The notes beneath the pieces are model-generated. The model made no database searches. It had not been told where the DNA came from and saw only the letters and a list, made by a program, of their open reading frames with translations. A DNA stretch of 64,000 nucleotides, from positions 1,201,501 through 1,265,500 of the forward strand of contig JAJTWR010000113.1 of NCBI GenBank assembly GCA_021613335.1, written 5' to 3'. The DNA is from Whitmania pigra. Lineage: Eukaryota; Annelida; Clitellata; Hirudinida; Haemopidae. Each line of letters starts with the position of its first letter. Positions within the stretch are counted from its first letter, which is position 1. Positions 1 to 31,900 of the stretch are shown here, piece by piece. Position numbers and translations under genes: made by a program.

Positions 1-700
1 TTGCGATCGTGCCCAAGTTTGCTTTAAAGACTACTATTTTTGCGGCTTCACATACTTCTCGAAGGATCTAGTTATGTCACCATGTGTACCGATTGTTTGC
101 AAGTGATGCCGTGCCTCGGTTCCGCCTCAGAGCCCATAGGACATAAGATCTCTCTCATCTTCCTTAACCACTTTCCACTGTTGCGAGGCGCTTTTTTTTT
201 GCTTTTGAGAAGTCCAAGTTTGCGCTGTTACTTGGAATCTTTCAATTTCTGCGGTCGTTTGACAGGTATGACCCCAAATCTTTTGATGCACTTGTTGTAG
301 ATAAAGTCACTGAAGGATTTCACTGATCCATCCTTCAGGCTTTTCTTGAGCCTTTGCTTGATTTCCTCATCCAGTCTTGACCAACCTCTCTTGTCGTTTC
401 CTCGAAGAAACCCTATCCTGGCTCTTGGGTATCTTGGCCTCAGAGAGAGACTCGGAGAAGTGGTATGATTCTAGTCCGGTGTCTTCTTACCTATCTTCAA
501 CTTTGCGATAGTATGCTGTCTCAATGCCTCAACCAGCAGTTTGATTTTGTTTGATGGACCTTGACTTCCCTCTCGTTTGCGATAACTCTTCCACACGTAT
601 ATCTTCAAAGTCTCCATCGTCCATGGCGTAATTCAGAATAAAAGGTCCATTGGAAGCAAAGTCGGTAATCACTGAGTCTGTTATTCTTCCCCTACTCTTT
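1..700 (-). pseudogene. Antisense coding relic in a CASK intron, unidentified
   Basis: Read on the minus strand, about 650 to 1 gives runs of protein-like sequence (SVITDFASNGPF, then EEIKQRLKKSLKDGS) broken by stops and frame changes. The basic, Lys/Arg-rich composition suggests a retroelement relic, but no catalytic motif is visible and I do not assign a family. It lies antisense within a CASK intron. Confidence 0.25.
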
Positions 701-782
701 GGTATTCAAGTAAAGGTACCAAGTACTCCATCTCTGATCATTAACATTCTGACTAATTATAAGTAACAATTATTACTGTTAG

Positions 783-1196
783 GCATTAAAAATCCTGAGG
801 AGTGCTGAATATGCTCCATTCATAGTGTTCATTGCTGCTCCGGCCATTCCACCAGATAATGAGGTTAAGATTAGTGTTACTGTTTAAATATCATTTGCAA
901 CTAAATAGTTTTGCCCGTATACGTATCTCCATAAACTCTGCTGAAATACTGTTTTAATACAATACTTTTTTGCATTTGCAAGTATAACAAAATTAGATGC
1001 TAAAAATAATTGTTTGTAGAATGCCAACCTCTTGAGATTGAAGAAAGACAGTGAGACAATGGAGAAATCCTACAAGCATTATTTTGATATGATTATCATC
1101 AATAATAACATACAAAGAACCATAGAGTCTCTTATTACTGCTGTTGAACAGGCCAATTCAAGTCCAAAATGGGTGCCAGTCAGCTGGGTTTATTGA
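783..1196 (+). CDS. CASK: CASK (Lin-2) MAGUK scaffold, last two exons
   Basis: CASK is a membrane-associated guanylate kinase scaffold that organises synaptic and epithelial junction complexes. Two exons are seen: 783-863 (27 codons, after TTAG, before GTTAAG) and 1020-1196 (58 codons plus TGA, after TTTGTAG). Both are in phase 0. The first encodes ALKILRSAEY and FIVFIAAP from the guanylate-kinase-like domain. The second carries HYFDMIIIN and ends WVPVSWVY, the hallmark C-terminus of CASK; MPP-type MAGUKs end differently. The L27, PDZ, SH3 and kinase-like parts must lie to the left of the window. A candidate poly(A) signal AATAAA lies at 1701-1706. I found no further CASK exon in 1-782, so the intron extends off the window. 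Confidence 0.93.
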
Positions 1197-1562
1197 ATAC
1201 AACCACTATGGTGGCAGTAATCCCATGGTGATGCACCTTGAAGGATCTTGCCTACTTTTCATTCTTTTGATATTGGTCTGTGGTTTTTATTTATTTGGGC
1301 AATGTTCTAGCCTTTTTGTCCATTACTGAGAGCCACACACTTTTTGACAAATCAAATTAAAACATGATTTCTCAAAAACTCTCGTGGCAACAATTGTGAC
1401 TGTCATCATATCACTCAATGCCATTTCAGCAGAACTAAATGAATGCTCAGTGAAAATATGTAAACAATCCCATTTAAATCGCAAAACATTTTAGCAGTTA
1501 ATTGATGGTATGAAAAGATGTATCTTTTTATCTGAATAAGTCATAATATAACAGAATGTTGT

Positions 1563-1640
1563 TAGCCTAGCTGAGTGGTTAAGGCTTTCACTTTGCTGCA
1601 GCTCTGTTACAAGTTCAAATCCTAGTTGCTTACAAGAGTA
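1563..1640 (+). other. tRNA-like sequence (SINE head or tRNA pseudogene)
   Basis: There is a pol III box A-like stretch TAGCTGAGTGGTTAAGGC and, about 30 bases on, a box B-like GTTCAAATCC. The spacing suits a tRNA, but the 5' and 3' ends do not form a clean acceptor stem, so this is a degenerate tRNA or the head of a tRNA-derived SINE. A similar box A, GGCTGAGTGGTTAAGGC, appears on the minus strand near 39005-39025. Confidence 0.4.
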
Positions 1641-1706
1641 TTTATAATTTAATGTAATATAATGGTACATTGCTATTTGAGTAATTACCTTGTCTTTATT
1701 AATAAA

Positions 1707-3849
1707 TCGAGTTTAGTTGTTAAAGTTAATTGTTTATGTTATTGCTACCACTATTTGGACTTGTGAATGCTTGATCATAGCATGATGATTTTGTCTTCAC
1801 ATTGGTCTCGCCAGACAGATTTGAATTTACAGTAAATTTCCAATATCTTTCTTGTTATTTATTTCAATTATTTCCTCTTTCATAGCTGGGCTACCAAGTC
1901 TTCTTGCACATTCTGAAACAGCACAGTTTAAAAAGCATTGCTTATCTTCATATTTATTTCTTCAAGATTACATTCCAATTAAATGTGTTACTTTATATTT
2001 CATTAAAATTCCGTGATATTTTTTAAGAAGTAGTAGAATAACATTATTTTTAATTTTCTTTGTTAAGGCATGGTGTGACTGGCAAAAGTTCGTGTGCTTC
2101 CCAATATTTATGTGGTTGATTTGGTTGTTTCAATTGCAAAAACAATTGCAAATTTATTGATAAACATTCTACTATTTGCATTTGATTGACTTTTAGCGAT
2201 TGTAAATGCATGGGGAAAATTTTCCTAAGTAATTTTAGACAATTTAATTGTTTAATAGTTTTAAAAGTTCATTCATTTACAGAGCTTTTATGTTACATTG
2301 TGGGGATTTGCTCTTGCTACAACCTCATCATTTTTCCATCAGACAGTTTTTAGGAGAAGTTTTGGCTGAGCATCTCATCTTATGCTGAAATGACATTCCT
2401 GGTTCTGACAAACAATTCGAACAGGATTTATTTTTTATGTTCTATAGCATGTGATTCAAAGTTCTTGAACAAATTTCTTGATTCACCATTTCAATGTAGT
2501 CATTACAGCATTAAACTGCTGAGACAATTGTTGCAGAATTGCTCTAAAAGTTGATATTTTACAACATTCTACTGATAAACTTTGCGCGTCAGTCAAAAGT
2601 CAGTCACGCGTTCGAAATTTGTGTCTTGTTGTGTAGCACGTAACAATTATTCTTTTGTGACTCATCCAAAGCACTGATATACCAATCGTAGGTAGATTTT
2701 AGCCAACTTTGAACTTAATGTGACTTTGTCTTTTTTTTTTTTTGAATGACTTTTAGGTTTGCGGTGCTTGCAGCGGATTCATTGTGAACTGGAGGCGAAT
2801 GAGTAAAATATTTTCTCTTTGAATTTTTTTCCCTATGTACTTTTGCGTTCTAAAATGTGGTGATACCAAACAACAAGTATGGCGAATCTCCAGTTGTATG
2901 GTGATACATGTTTCATTGATGTTTGCCGATGATTATGTCCGTGTTTGAAATGATACTCTACAATTTCAACTTGGAATTTCAGAGTGAAATTATTGTCAAC
3001 ATTATCCATTAAGTAATGTTAAATGTTTTAGTAACTTAAAAAATGAGACATTTCAGATCATTCACCTAATTCAATAGGTGTAGATCATGGATTAATACAT
3101 AGCGGGGGTTTATCCAAAATATTTGTTGTCATCAGGGGGTGTTGACCAATGATATCTATGATGATAGTAGTTTCAAGTACTGTTGCGGTGGTGTTTAGTT
3201 CCAGGGGATTACTGACCCCACTCCTCAAAATGTAGAAGACGCCCCAAACATCTGAAGTCGCATTAGGCGGTTCACACATGAAACTGAATTCCAAGTATTG
3301 TTATTACATCAGAGCGATCATCAGGCTTATCAAGTTTCAAAAAGAACAACACCGAATCCAGGGGATGTTAAGTATCAACATCCAATTAAAGACCAAACTT
3401 CTGCAGGACAGATCTTAATGTGGGAGTATAAATGTCCTTGCTGCATGGACTCCCTTGTTTTTCATTGCCTAAGTACTCTCCAGATAGATATTGTATGTTG
3501 TAATGGTGTCGTCATTAATAATAAAGTTTTGTGGATAATTATCTTGCCTTCCACTGTAATATCGTTTGATAACGTTGCTGATATAAAGGCACCAAAGTCG
3601 ACTGAATGTTAGGAGTTTAAGCTGAAGATCTCCAATGTGAATGTAAAATATTACGTTGTTTGTCCTCTGACCTTGTGCCACAGCAAGGCTTGTTGACTAT
3701 ATCATCATGAGAAAGCTCTTGCTGATGCCGATTTGGACAACCACAGTTTATACCTTTTAACAATGATTTACTAGTTAGTGATGGTGCTTACTCCCAGACC
3801 ATGTATACCATCTGATTCAACTATAAATTGCAAAACGAAAAAATTACGC
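1707..3849. other. CASK 3' flank, no gene recognised
   Basis: AT-rich sequence follows the CASK poly(A) signal. Short open stretches on the minus strand at about 3085-3290 and 3470-3680 look faintly protein-like but match no family I know and have no splice context. Nothing else is supportable here. Confidence 0.5.
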
Positions 3850-4015
3850 GATGCCTGGCGTAACTGGCAGCAACCAGATGAGGGTTCATCGACAGGGATG
3901 TGTCAAGATATGCCCCGAGGCTTCTGACTCTACTTATGAAAACATCTGCCAGTTCTAGATTTAAGGAGCTAATGCGGCTGAATCTATTGTCTCTCGTCAG
4001 GGTTGAGTCGCAGTC
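3850..4015 (-). pseudogene. Non-LTR retrotransposon RT 3' fragment
   Basis: The minus-strand translation includes RSLGAYLDTSLSMNPHL, which matches the reverse-transcriptase thumb-proximal motif LGVxLDSxLSMxxHV of CR1/Jockey-type LINEs. Only about 50 codons are readable, with stops on both sides. It is a dead fragment, clade not resolved. Confidence 0.55.
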
Positions 4016-4120
4016 ACTTCATTTGACTTTGTATTGTAATATGCAATATGTATATAATATGCAATAAGTCTATTTATTACAGAGTTCCAACTGTCATACA
4101 TAAATGTCCCAAATTATTAA

Positions 4121-4326
4121 CCTCCTCAGACCTCAGTATACATAAGGTCATAAAGCTTTTGCGGATAATACAATCAATTGTAGTGATAGAGACCCGTTGG
4201 TTACTGTAGTGTACATAACAAATAATTGAAAAACTTTTTAGTTACTTTCATTGACTCTTAAATGTTATAAAATTGAAAAAAAAAGTTCCAAAATTTTTGC
4301 GTCTTGTATTGGTGGGTCTGAGGAGG
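4121..4326. mobile_element. piggyBac-type MITE with TTAA target duplication
   Basis: A 206 bp element sits between two TTAA tetranucleotides (4117-4120 and 4327-4330). Its ends are perfect 12 bp inverted repeats: CCTCCTCAGACC on the left and GGTCTGAGGAGG on the right. TTAA duplication with a CC-starting terminal repeat is the signature of piggyBac transposition. The interior has no coding capacity, so this is a non-autonomous copy. Confidence 0.85.
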
Positions 4327-4601
4327 TTAAACCGTGTGGCTTTGAAATCTTCCAGGAACCTACCTTAACTTGTATCTGGATTCTCAATTCACTCTCTCAA
4401 GTTAATTGACAATTCAACTGTCCAACTTTGTAATCTCCAGTACTTCTCTGGGTGTTCTTTTCATCCACATTAATCTTCGGTGAGATTACTTTTCCCCAAT
4501 TTCAAGATCTTTGTAATATTAAAAAAATTACTGATTTCTCGGAATATTCCTCATATATAGTGCAAGTGAATTATCAATATAAGACAGGTGGTGAAAAGGG
4601 A

Positions 4602-4745
4602 CATATAAAAATTTAATTTAAGATTGTAAAGTTTTACGTTCATGCAGCGCTCTGTCAAATATCATGAATATGCACATACAATTAGCGTGATAATGATCTC
4701 TGTTGTAGAGCCACAGCAGCTCTGATCGCAGCGGCATAGCTTCAA
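4602..4745 (+). repeat. Dispersed repeat, copy 1 (second copy at 43915-44045)
   Basis: The segment with TAATTTAAGATTGTAAAG, then CATACAATTAGCGTGA and GAGCCACAGCA recurs in the same orientation and order at 43915-44045 with scattered differences. This is a moderately diverged interspersed repeat. No terminal repeats or coding sequence let me classify it. Confidence 0.6.
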
Positions 4746-6400
4746 ATGGCAACTCACCGCATGGAAGTCAAAATGGGCCTCTTCAGGACTTGAAGGATAT
4801 ATAGGGTCTAGGGTTGCCAGATATGTGGACACCAAACGGAGGACATATTGAATGTTTCATTTGAATCTTTACGGATCAAACCCACAATCAGTACAATTTT
4901 GTTACAATAGTTGCCAATAGACATACTTACTCTTAGTGAATCGACCAAGAAACAGTGGTTAAAAAATAAATATTAATTCAATGAACGCCTTTTTCAAAAT
5001 GCCAATAAACATTATTTAGATAACAGAAATGTACAATCATTGTTAATTACATGACATATTCGCCTCATTCTAGTTGCGTCCTTCAACGAAGCAAAGAAAC
5101 TTATTTTTCATAGCGTTCGAGAATTTGCATTTTCACTGTGTAGAAGGCATTTTCATAAACACAGACGGCAAAAACTACAAAAAATTAGAAAAACAATTTT
5201 TATTTCTTTGCTACCGGAAATAACATTAACATTTTGGCTAGAGATATTACTGCATTGAGTTAGATTGTTAGAATCAACTGGTTCGCAGAAATGAATAGAC
5301 TTTGTACATTGTAGCAATGTAAACATGCGGTAGAGTATAGATATATTGTAACAACAATACATAAAAATTATAATATAAAATATAAGAAAAGCCGGACATT
5401 TTAAAGGTTTTTAACTTAGCCTGCCAGACGGAGGACACTAGGTTAAAAAAAGATTTTCCCTCCTTTTTGACGTCCGGCAACTCCAGTTACGTGTAACTTA
5501 TATTGTCAAATTACAAAAAAAATCACAATATAAATATATACCAGATGTTAAATTTTGAATTTTTGCGATATTGTAAAGTTGTAATGCAAGAAAATCAAAA
5601 TGTGCCCCTTGTTGACTATCACTCACTTCGGCACTGGTTTTGGTCTTTTCTTCGCTTGAAGTTGCAAATGAATGTTAACAGTATGGCATTTCCTGACTTA
5701 CAATTTTTTTTTCAAACATATCCATATTTACTATTTTAATTAAAATCGTTGGAACTTTTAAATATCATGCCATAAGTTAAATTTTCTAGAAATTTTATTT
5801 TAACGTTTCCATTAAAAAAATTATGAAATTGATATGATCGGAGCAGACTATAAATAAAGAAAAATTAAAATATAAGCGAATTTCTAATTTTTCTGTTTTC
5901 GCATTTGCGGGTCCTTAAGTTACTCTCATAAGTTTTCATAAATAGTGCTCAATAAGTTTGCCAAAAAGTTGTCTATAAATATAAATATAATAAATAAATA
6001 AAATCTATTGGAATTTAAATTTTTATATTAAATAAAAATACTTTAATAAATTCAAACTATTTTAATTCATTTTTATATATGTTTTTTTAATGGAAAGCAT
6101 TTTTGATCTTCTGTCTATTTTCGTTTACTCCACAAATCATTTTCGGTTGGTCTCTAATTCCACGCTCCCGGTCCGAGGTAACACAGCGTTAGGTTTGGTG
6201 ACCTGGTATAGGCAATACCCTCCTTGTTCTTATTGGAACTGCTGCCACGCCTGAGCTTGGTAACTAAATGCTCAACTAAAGACCTATATTTTTAAATGAA
6301 CCATACTTATAACAAAATCACAGTAAAAATATTACATGGCTTGACTTTCTAATCCATTAGTTGTGTTTTATTTCATTTTAATTTAAATTATTTTATTTAT
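4746..6400. other. AT-rich spacer with a possible hAT-like relic
   Basis: A stretch from about 4812 (AGGGTTGCCAGATATG) to 5487 (GTCCGGCAACTCC) has weakly similar inverted ends and repeats the GGAGGACA motif near both ends, as in decayed hAT MITEs. No target duplication is visible. The rest holds only long A/T runs. AATAAA (minus strand, 6402-6407) is a candidate poly(A) signal for the HAD gene. Confidence 0.3.
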
Positions 6401-6515
6401 AATCAAATAACATAAACAAAAGACAAGATACAAAATTCATATTTTTTATGTGCAAAAATTCTTAAAGAACTTTGTTTCATCATGCTAATAATTATAATTA
6501 TAACTAAAGTATGAA

Positions 6516-26040
<19,525 letters not shown>

Positions 26041-27569
26041 TCTTACGAAAGTAAATTTGTTTATTTAAAAAAAATCGATTGGAAAATTGCGTCACGACGT
26101 TTTTACTTGATTTTGCCATGTTCTGCGAAATTCGCTGTACAATCCTAGAATTGTCTACATGCTTATTCAAGGAGCACTCCATATGTAAATTTGAAAATAA
26201 CTATGATCCGTTAAAATTTTCTTACCTTTTATTTTTTTTGACACAAAATGCGTAGTAGGGGAAAGTGATGTAAAACAGACTATTTAAGGAAAAATTTGTT
26301 TTTACAACATGTGTAAATTATATTAGTGTTGTGAAAATCTATTTATTAAATACAACAAGGCCTGCTATTTTCATTTTAAAACATGTATGTAGTAAAACTA
26401 GGTGTCAGAGCGTAGTGTAGCGTACGTAACTGATTACTACAACTAAAATAGATTTATGATGCAAAGTTTATTTCATAAACAAGAAGTCAAATCAAATGAG
26501 AAAACAACGATATCAAGTCAAATGAGAAAACAAAGATATCAAGTCGAAAACGAAGAAGATAAAGGATCAAGTCAACAAAGGCCAAAGCACAAAGCCTGAG
26601 AAGAGATCACGGAAATCAAGCGAAGAGGAAGACCACTGAGGGCGAACGGATGAGTGTCTCCTCCTGGCTCCTTAAATAGACTTTCGCTAGGCTTTGAAAC
26701 AAAGGAGTCTACTGCTATTCGCTGAGTCACTGTTGCTGTCCTGCACGTTTGTGGCCTGGCGCAGTTGTGGGCCAAAGTTCTGTGTCCGAGTGTTGTGCGC
26801 TTGGAGCTTGTGTGATGATGCAAGTAGGACGAAGTTCAGTGTCCAACAGTAGTCAGAAAATGATTTCGGAGTTTAATTTTTTATTATCCAAGTTATAAAT
26901 ATCAAATTATAATACAATTTTTTACAATATTTTTGGGACGACAATTAATGCGAAGAAATTTCTGATATTTTATGCAATGTATGGCTAGGTGAAAAGGTTG
27001 TCAGTTTGTCTGGTTTATCAGTTCAATAAAATGATGGAAATGCTAAATCTGGCACAAGTAGAGCATCAACAACGATTGTTTTTTTATAAGGCTTAGCAGA
27101 TCGAATGTCATTTAAATTTCTCCAAACGAAGTATTTCGCCAGGGTGGCTGCTTAAAATTAAAGGTATTTGAATGCTCTAATTCGGCCACCTACTTAGACA
27201 CTTCTATTTTCAATATTTAACAAGATATTTGTATTCATACGTTTAAATTCGGTTTAAGGGAAATTTGTAAATAAAATTTTTTAATTTTACACATAATATT
27301 AGAATATTATAAAGAACACATATTAAAAAATTCAGAGTGGGCACCCTTATATTTTTTATGCAGTGAATATTTTAATATTGCATCGATATTTTGCCAATGC
27401 ATCAAGTTGTAAGACCCGGACGCCGGCCGACGCAAATAAAAAAGGCTTATTTGTGGGATAGGACTTAAATTACGAATACCTTGACAATTCACAATGTAGC
27501 TTAATTTCGGAGAAGCAATACGAGCTTCAGAATTGGCCTGTGCGACCACAAATTTCTAATTTTGTTAGA
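26041..27569. other. HAD-gene upstream region, no gene recognised
   Basis: AT-rich sequence 5' of the HAD start codon. It should hold that gene's promoter, but I see no TATA-like or other motif that stands out from the base composition. AAATCAAATGAGAAAACAA with TATCAAGTC is repeated in tandem near 26485-26545. Nothing else found. Confidence 0.4.
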
Positions 27570-27577
27570 TCCCCAGC

Positions 27578-28639
27578 CAGTGGCGCAAATAGGGGGGGGG
27601 GGGGGGCTGGGGGGCTTGCTTCTAATAGGAGAGACCCTGCAATTTTTCCAAATCCGATGAGTTTTTTATTTTGGTGGGGGGCAAGGGGATTTAACTGGTT
27701 TTAAACTTTGAGACAGAAGATAGTCAAACTCATTAATAAATTATTAAAGATACAAAATAAGACTGCAGACAGAAGATAGTCAAACTCATAATAATAATCT
27801 GTTCTATCTTCAATTCTTTATTAATAATTGGTAGTTTTGATTTGCCACTGCATCAGATAACCAGTCGTTTTGACAACCCTGCCTTGGCTGCTCTTGATGC
27901 TTTGCAGAATGGCACAATGACTCCCGAGCTTTCGGAGTTCTGCAACCTTCATGGAAAAGATGCTGAAACTGTGCAAAGACAGCTCCAAATCACATCGACA
28001 AGTTTACGCGCTGATCAGTCTGATCCCAATGCATGTATTGAACTGCCAGATCTTTTCTGTGCCACAAGCATTCAGCCCGAGTTGCATTATACGCTCGATG
28101 TTGCTCTTACTCAGACATTTAGGTCATCAGATGCAGAAAGGGCATTTTCTAAACTTCGCCTTATTAAAAGTCATCTCAGGACGACTATGTCTGTCTGTCG
28201 TTTGCAAAGTTTATTGGGAATATCTGCGAACAAAACAACTACTGCATTTCTTCCATGAAATGAAATGGTGAACAGATTTTCAGACTGATCGAAAAATTAT
28301 TTTGTAACTGCAAACACATCAAAATGTAATTTAGACTACAACATTTCAAAATTGTTCTAGACTGTTTAGGATCTTAACTTTGTACATAATTTAGAAAAAG
28401 TGAAATGCTTAGGATATCAATAAGATCATAATACAATTTTAAACATATTATAAACTTTTTTTTGTACATTTGCTTTAACTGGTTTGAAACTCATAATAAT
28501 AATAATCTGTTCTATCTTTAATTCTTTATTAATTGGTAGTTTCGATTTGAACAGTTTCAAAAAATTTTCGACTTTGTCGGGCTTTCGTCCCTTTTCTAAA
28601 CTTGAGTCCCCCCAGCATTTTTCGCTGGTTGCCCCACTG
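27578..28639 (+). mobile_element. hAT element (CAGTGGCGC family) with transposase dimerisation ORF
   Basis: A 1062 bp element with ends CAGTGGCGCAAATAGG and CGCTGGTTGCCCCACTG and a perfect 8 bp duplication TCCCCAGC (27570-27577, 28640-28647). The ORF at about 27842-28258 is the C-terminus of a hAT (ZMYM1-like) transposase: LFCATSIQPELHYTLDV, SDAERAFSKLRLIKSHL and VCRLQSLLGIS. The zinc finger and catalytic core are missing. The 3' interior (GAAACTCATAATAATAATAA) matches the shorter copies at 12084-12436 and 60430-60906, which makes them deletion derivatives of the same family. Confidence 0.87.
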
Positions 28640-28992
28640 TCCCCAGCAGAGAGGTGGTTGTGGTTATGGGCTTCTGCGTGTCAAACTGGCATTGCAGCAC
28701 AACATGCTTCTAAGATCTTTAAATAAAAGTGGAAGAAACGCTCTTTAACTAATTAGCTAATTAAATTCTTGCAAGCCAATCTGGATTAGTAATCTGGAGG
28801 ACATTGATGCAACCAGCCTACATACCCAGAGCACCCAAAATTTGTAGTAGTCTTGAAGTTTTATTCATCACTCCAATGAAACTCATATAAAAAAAACCCT
28901 TTATACTATTACAAAACATTATTAGATGAACAGAATGCAAATTTGTTCTCTAATAAAAATGAAGTCTGTCAAAAAATGAATGATTATGGACA

Positions 28993-31900
28993 TTATAACC
29001 TTGTGTTCATCCTCCACAATCCCCCACAGCAACAGGAACCTTCAAATTTCATCTCCCATGAGTCAGGCAAAGCCGGCCATTCCAAGCTTGATTCCCTCTT
29101 CATGGAAATGTTTCCACATCTTGAACAAATGCGACAATTGGAAAATGGATCAACATAAAACTGCCTAACAGAATCCATACGCAGCCTCCATTTAACAATT
29201 TCATAACTTGGACTTCTGAGGAAGGTAAATGAAAGTGGAAGATTCTGAGTGAACATTGAGCAGACCTCCTTAAAGTTGGATCCAAATAAGGTTTCTGGGT
29301 CCAGCCAGTTGCCAGTGCTTGGCTTTGGCACAGAAAACTTTGGGTTTGTTTCAGCAAATGACAAACATTCTCCCACTAGAGATTCGTCAAATTCTTTTGA
29401 ATCATGAGCATATTGATACATCTTTGTCATTAGTCTGAACAGCTGAGCCAATTTGTCATTTCCAGACTCATTAGCCAAACTATTTTGATTAGGCAGCATT
29501 TGGTAATCTCTCAGCAAATTAGGTATAACATTTGACCACATTTTTAGCATAACTAAAACTTCTCTGATAGCAAACAAGAAATTGGCATCATTTATAAGGC
29601 CACTCCCAATCTGTTGAGTGGTGCACATGTGGTATGACCTCCCAGCAGTACTGGTACATGGTAAGGCAAGACATACAAGGTACATTGCCAAGGAATGACA
29701 CCAATGCAACAGATAAACCAGATGATTAGATGGCTGAGAATCTGAGATAAATCTTTTATCAGGAGGCATACTCCTTACGAGGTTATCCAGGTCAGATTCC
29801 AAGTTCATGCACTGTTGTGAAAATCTTTCTGAGTTGAACTTAAAATAAAAATCAATTAAAGTCAGTAATCTCTGTCAATCATGTCCATATTTTTAATGCT
29901 ACCATTTAGTTTGGAGTTGCTTCACATTATTTAGATTCAATAGATAAGTATAATTTATTATTTAATCTGATTTGTATCTTAATGTAAACCCAAGAGGAAT
30001 GAAATCTTTGAACTCACAAAGTCAACAGAATTGAGTGACTTTGGTAGCATTCGAGACTTCAAGTGGGAGTTGATGAGAAAAAGCCGAGACCTACAGTAGC
30101 TCTCCCCACTCTTTGTAGGATTGTTGAGGCAATCTGCCAAGAGGGAGCTGAGAGACATAAGTTTGTTGAAGTGCATCTCTTGCACTGAGGGAGGCTGTTT
30201 CTTAAAGTTATCTCTCAACTTATTTTGGATTGCTTCTGCACTACCTGCATGTTCAGTGATTGATTCAGTTATTTCAGCAGCAAATAGCAGGTTAACAATA
30301 TTTACTTATATTAAATTGGTCCAAATATTTGAGACATTAATTCAAAAAAATTTTTATTATCTGTTTCTGAATTACATTTTGTTTATAATACTTTAGACCA
30401 TATCCTATTTGTAATATGAATTAATGCTAAATTTTTAAAAACTAACAAAAGAAAGATATTCAAAATGATCACCTGGTTTAACAGCTGCCAGAACGTCCCA
30501 AAAATCTCTAGATGTCACGATGAGACACTCAAGTAGACCCACCAAAACAGCATGTGATACCTGAGTGACAGGATCCCTGGTATTGATAGCCTTCATGACA
30601 TAAATGCAACAATTCTGATCAATTCCTATCAAGATGCATCCTGAATAAAGCATTATTAGTCAATTCAATGGTCATCCACATTGAGTATAGGTAAGATTAA
30701 ATAGTGATTCAAAAATTTACTAATTGATCAGCTATTCCTTGCATTTCTAGAATTAGCAGTGGTTCATGTTTCGAAAAATGTTTACTGATAGACCAGGATA
30801 TGTAAAAATTTATCTTAAATGTGGTAATTACACTTATTAGTCTTTAAACAATGAAACCAATGCCAAAGAACTAAATAATTTTCAACCTTGACAATAAAAA
30901 TTGACTAACTCATGGCTCATACAGGAATTTGGAAATTCAAAGTTAGGGGTTTTTAATTCAATTTTGTAGGACAGACGTTATTAATATAAATACTGGTATT
31001 TAGACTTTAAATGTATCACTAATTTTTAAGCTTACCAGTGTAAGACTGTTGCATGTGAACCAAATGTGGCGTTGTCAACTTAGCTTTCTTTTCTGGACTC
31101 TCCCACTTCTCGTCAATGTTTCCTGTATCCAAGTGAGTAGTAGCCATCCATACAAAGGTCTGTCTATTCACTAATTTAGCAGATCCATCTTTGTATGCAA
31201 CAGCCACATACTGGATGAAAGACTCGTTGTTTTCATACCCCACATCCTGGTGTTGGCTCTGCTGCTGCTGCAACACCTGAAGCTGAGGAACAGCTATTGC
31301 TGTCACATGACTGTTATGGGACAGAGTAGCAATCTTTTTCCACCTGTTCTCGTACACATCCTTTGGATGGTAATCAGGATGATGGTGATTCCGATATAGG
31401 CCCAGCAGGATGATCTTCTCTGGGACAAGCTGCCATAACTCAACATGACCAAATCCATTGACATTGTATGAGACAATGATGCTTTCACTAGAGAGAAACT
31501 TGAGAAAGATGATCTCTTGGTGGCATGAACATTCAAGGCATGAGGTCTCTGAACCACAACACGAGGCATTTTGCTTAGGATGGTCGATGAAAAAACTAAG
31601 CATAGGGTCACACCTGAGACTCAGTTTGCCATTTATGGACTCAATTAGTACTGAATGAATTCTAACTATAGATGACAAAAATCCTTCAAAGAAAAAAGAA
31701 TCAAATAAACCATTTAACCATGCTTAACCAAGACTAATGACAAAACTAACCAAAACTTGTTGCAATGAGGATCCTGTCTTCTGCTAACCAGACATCAGAA
31801 ACTCTCCTCATGGCCTCAACCTTTGTGTAACACCCTTCAACAACTGCAAACTCTCCAGATGATTCTTCCTCAGGAAGCATCAGGAGTACCTATCATGTAA

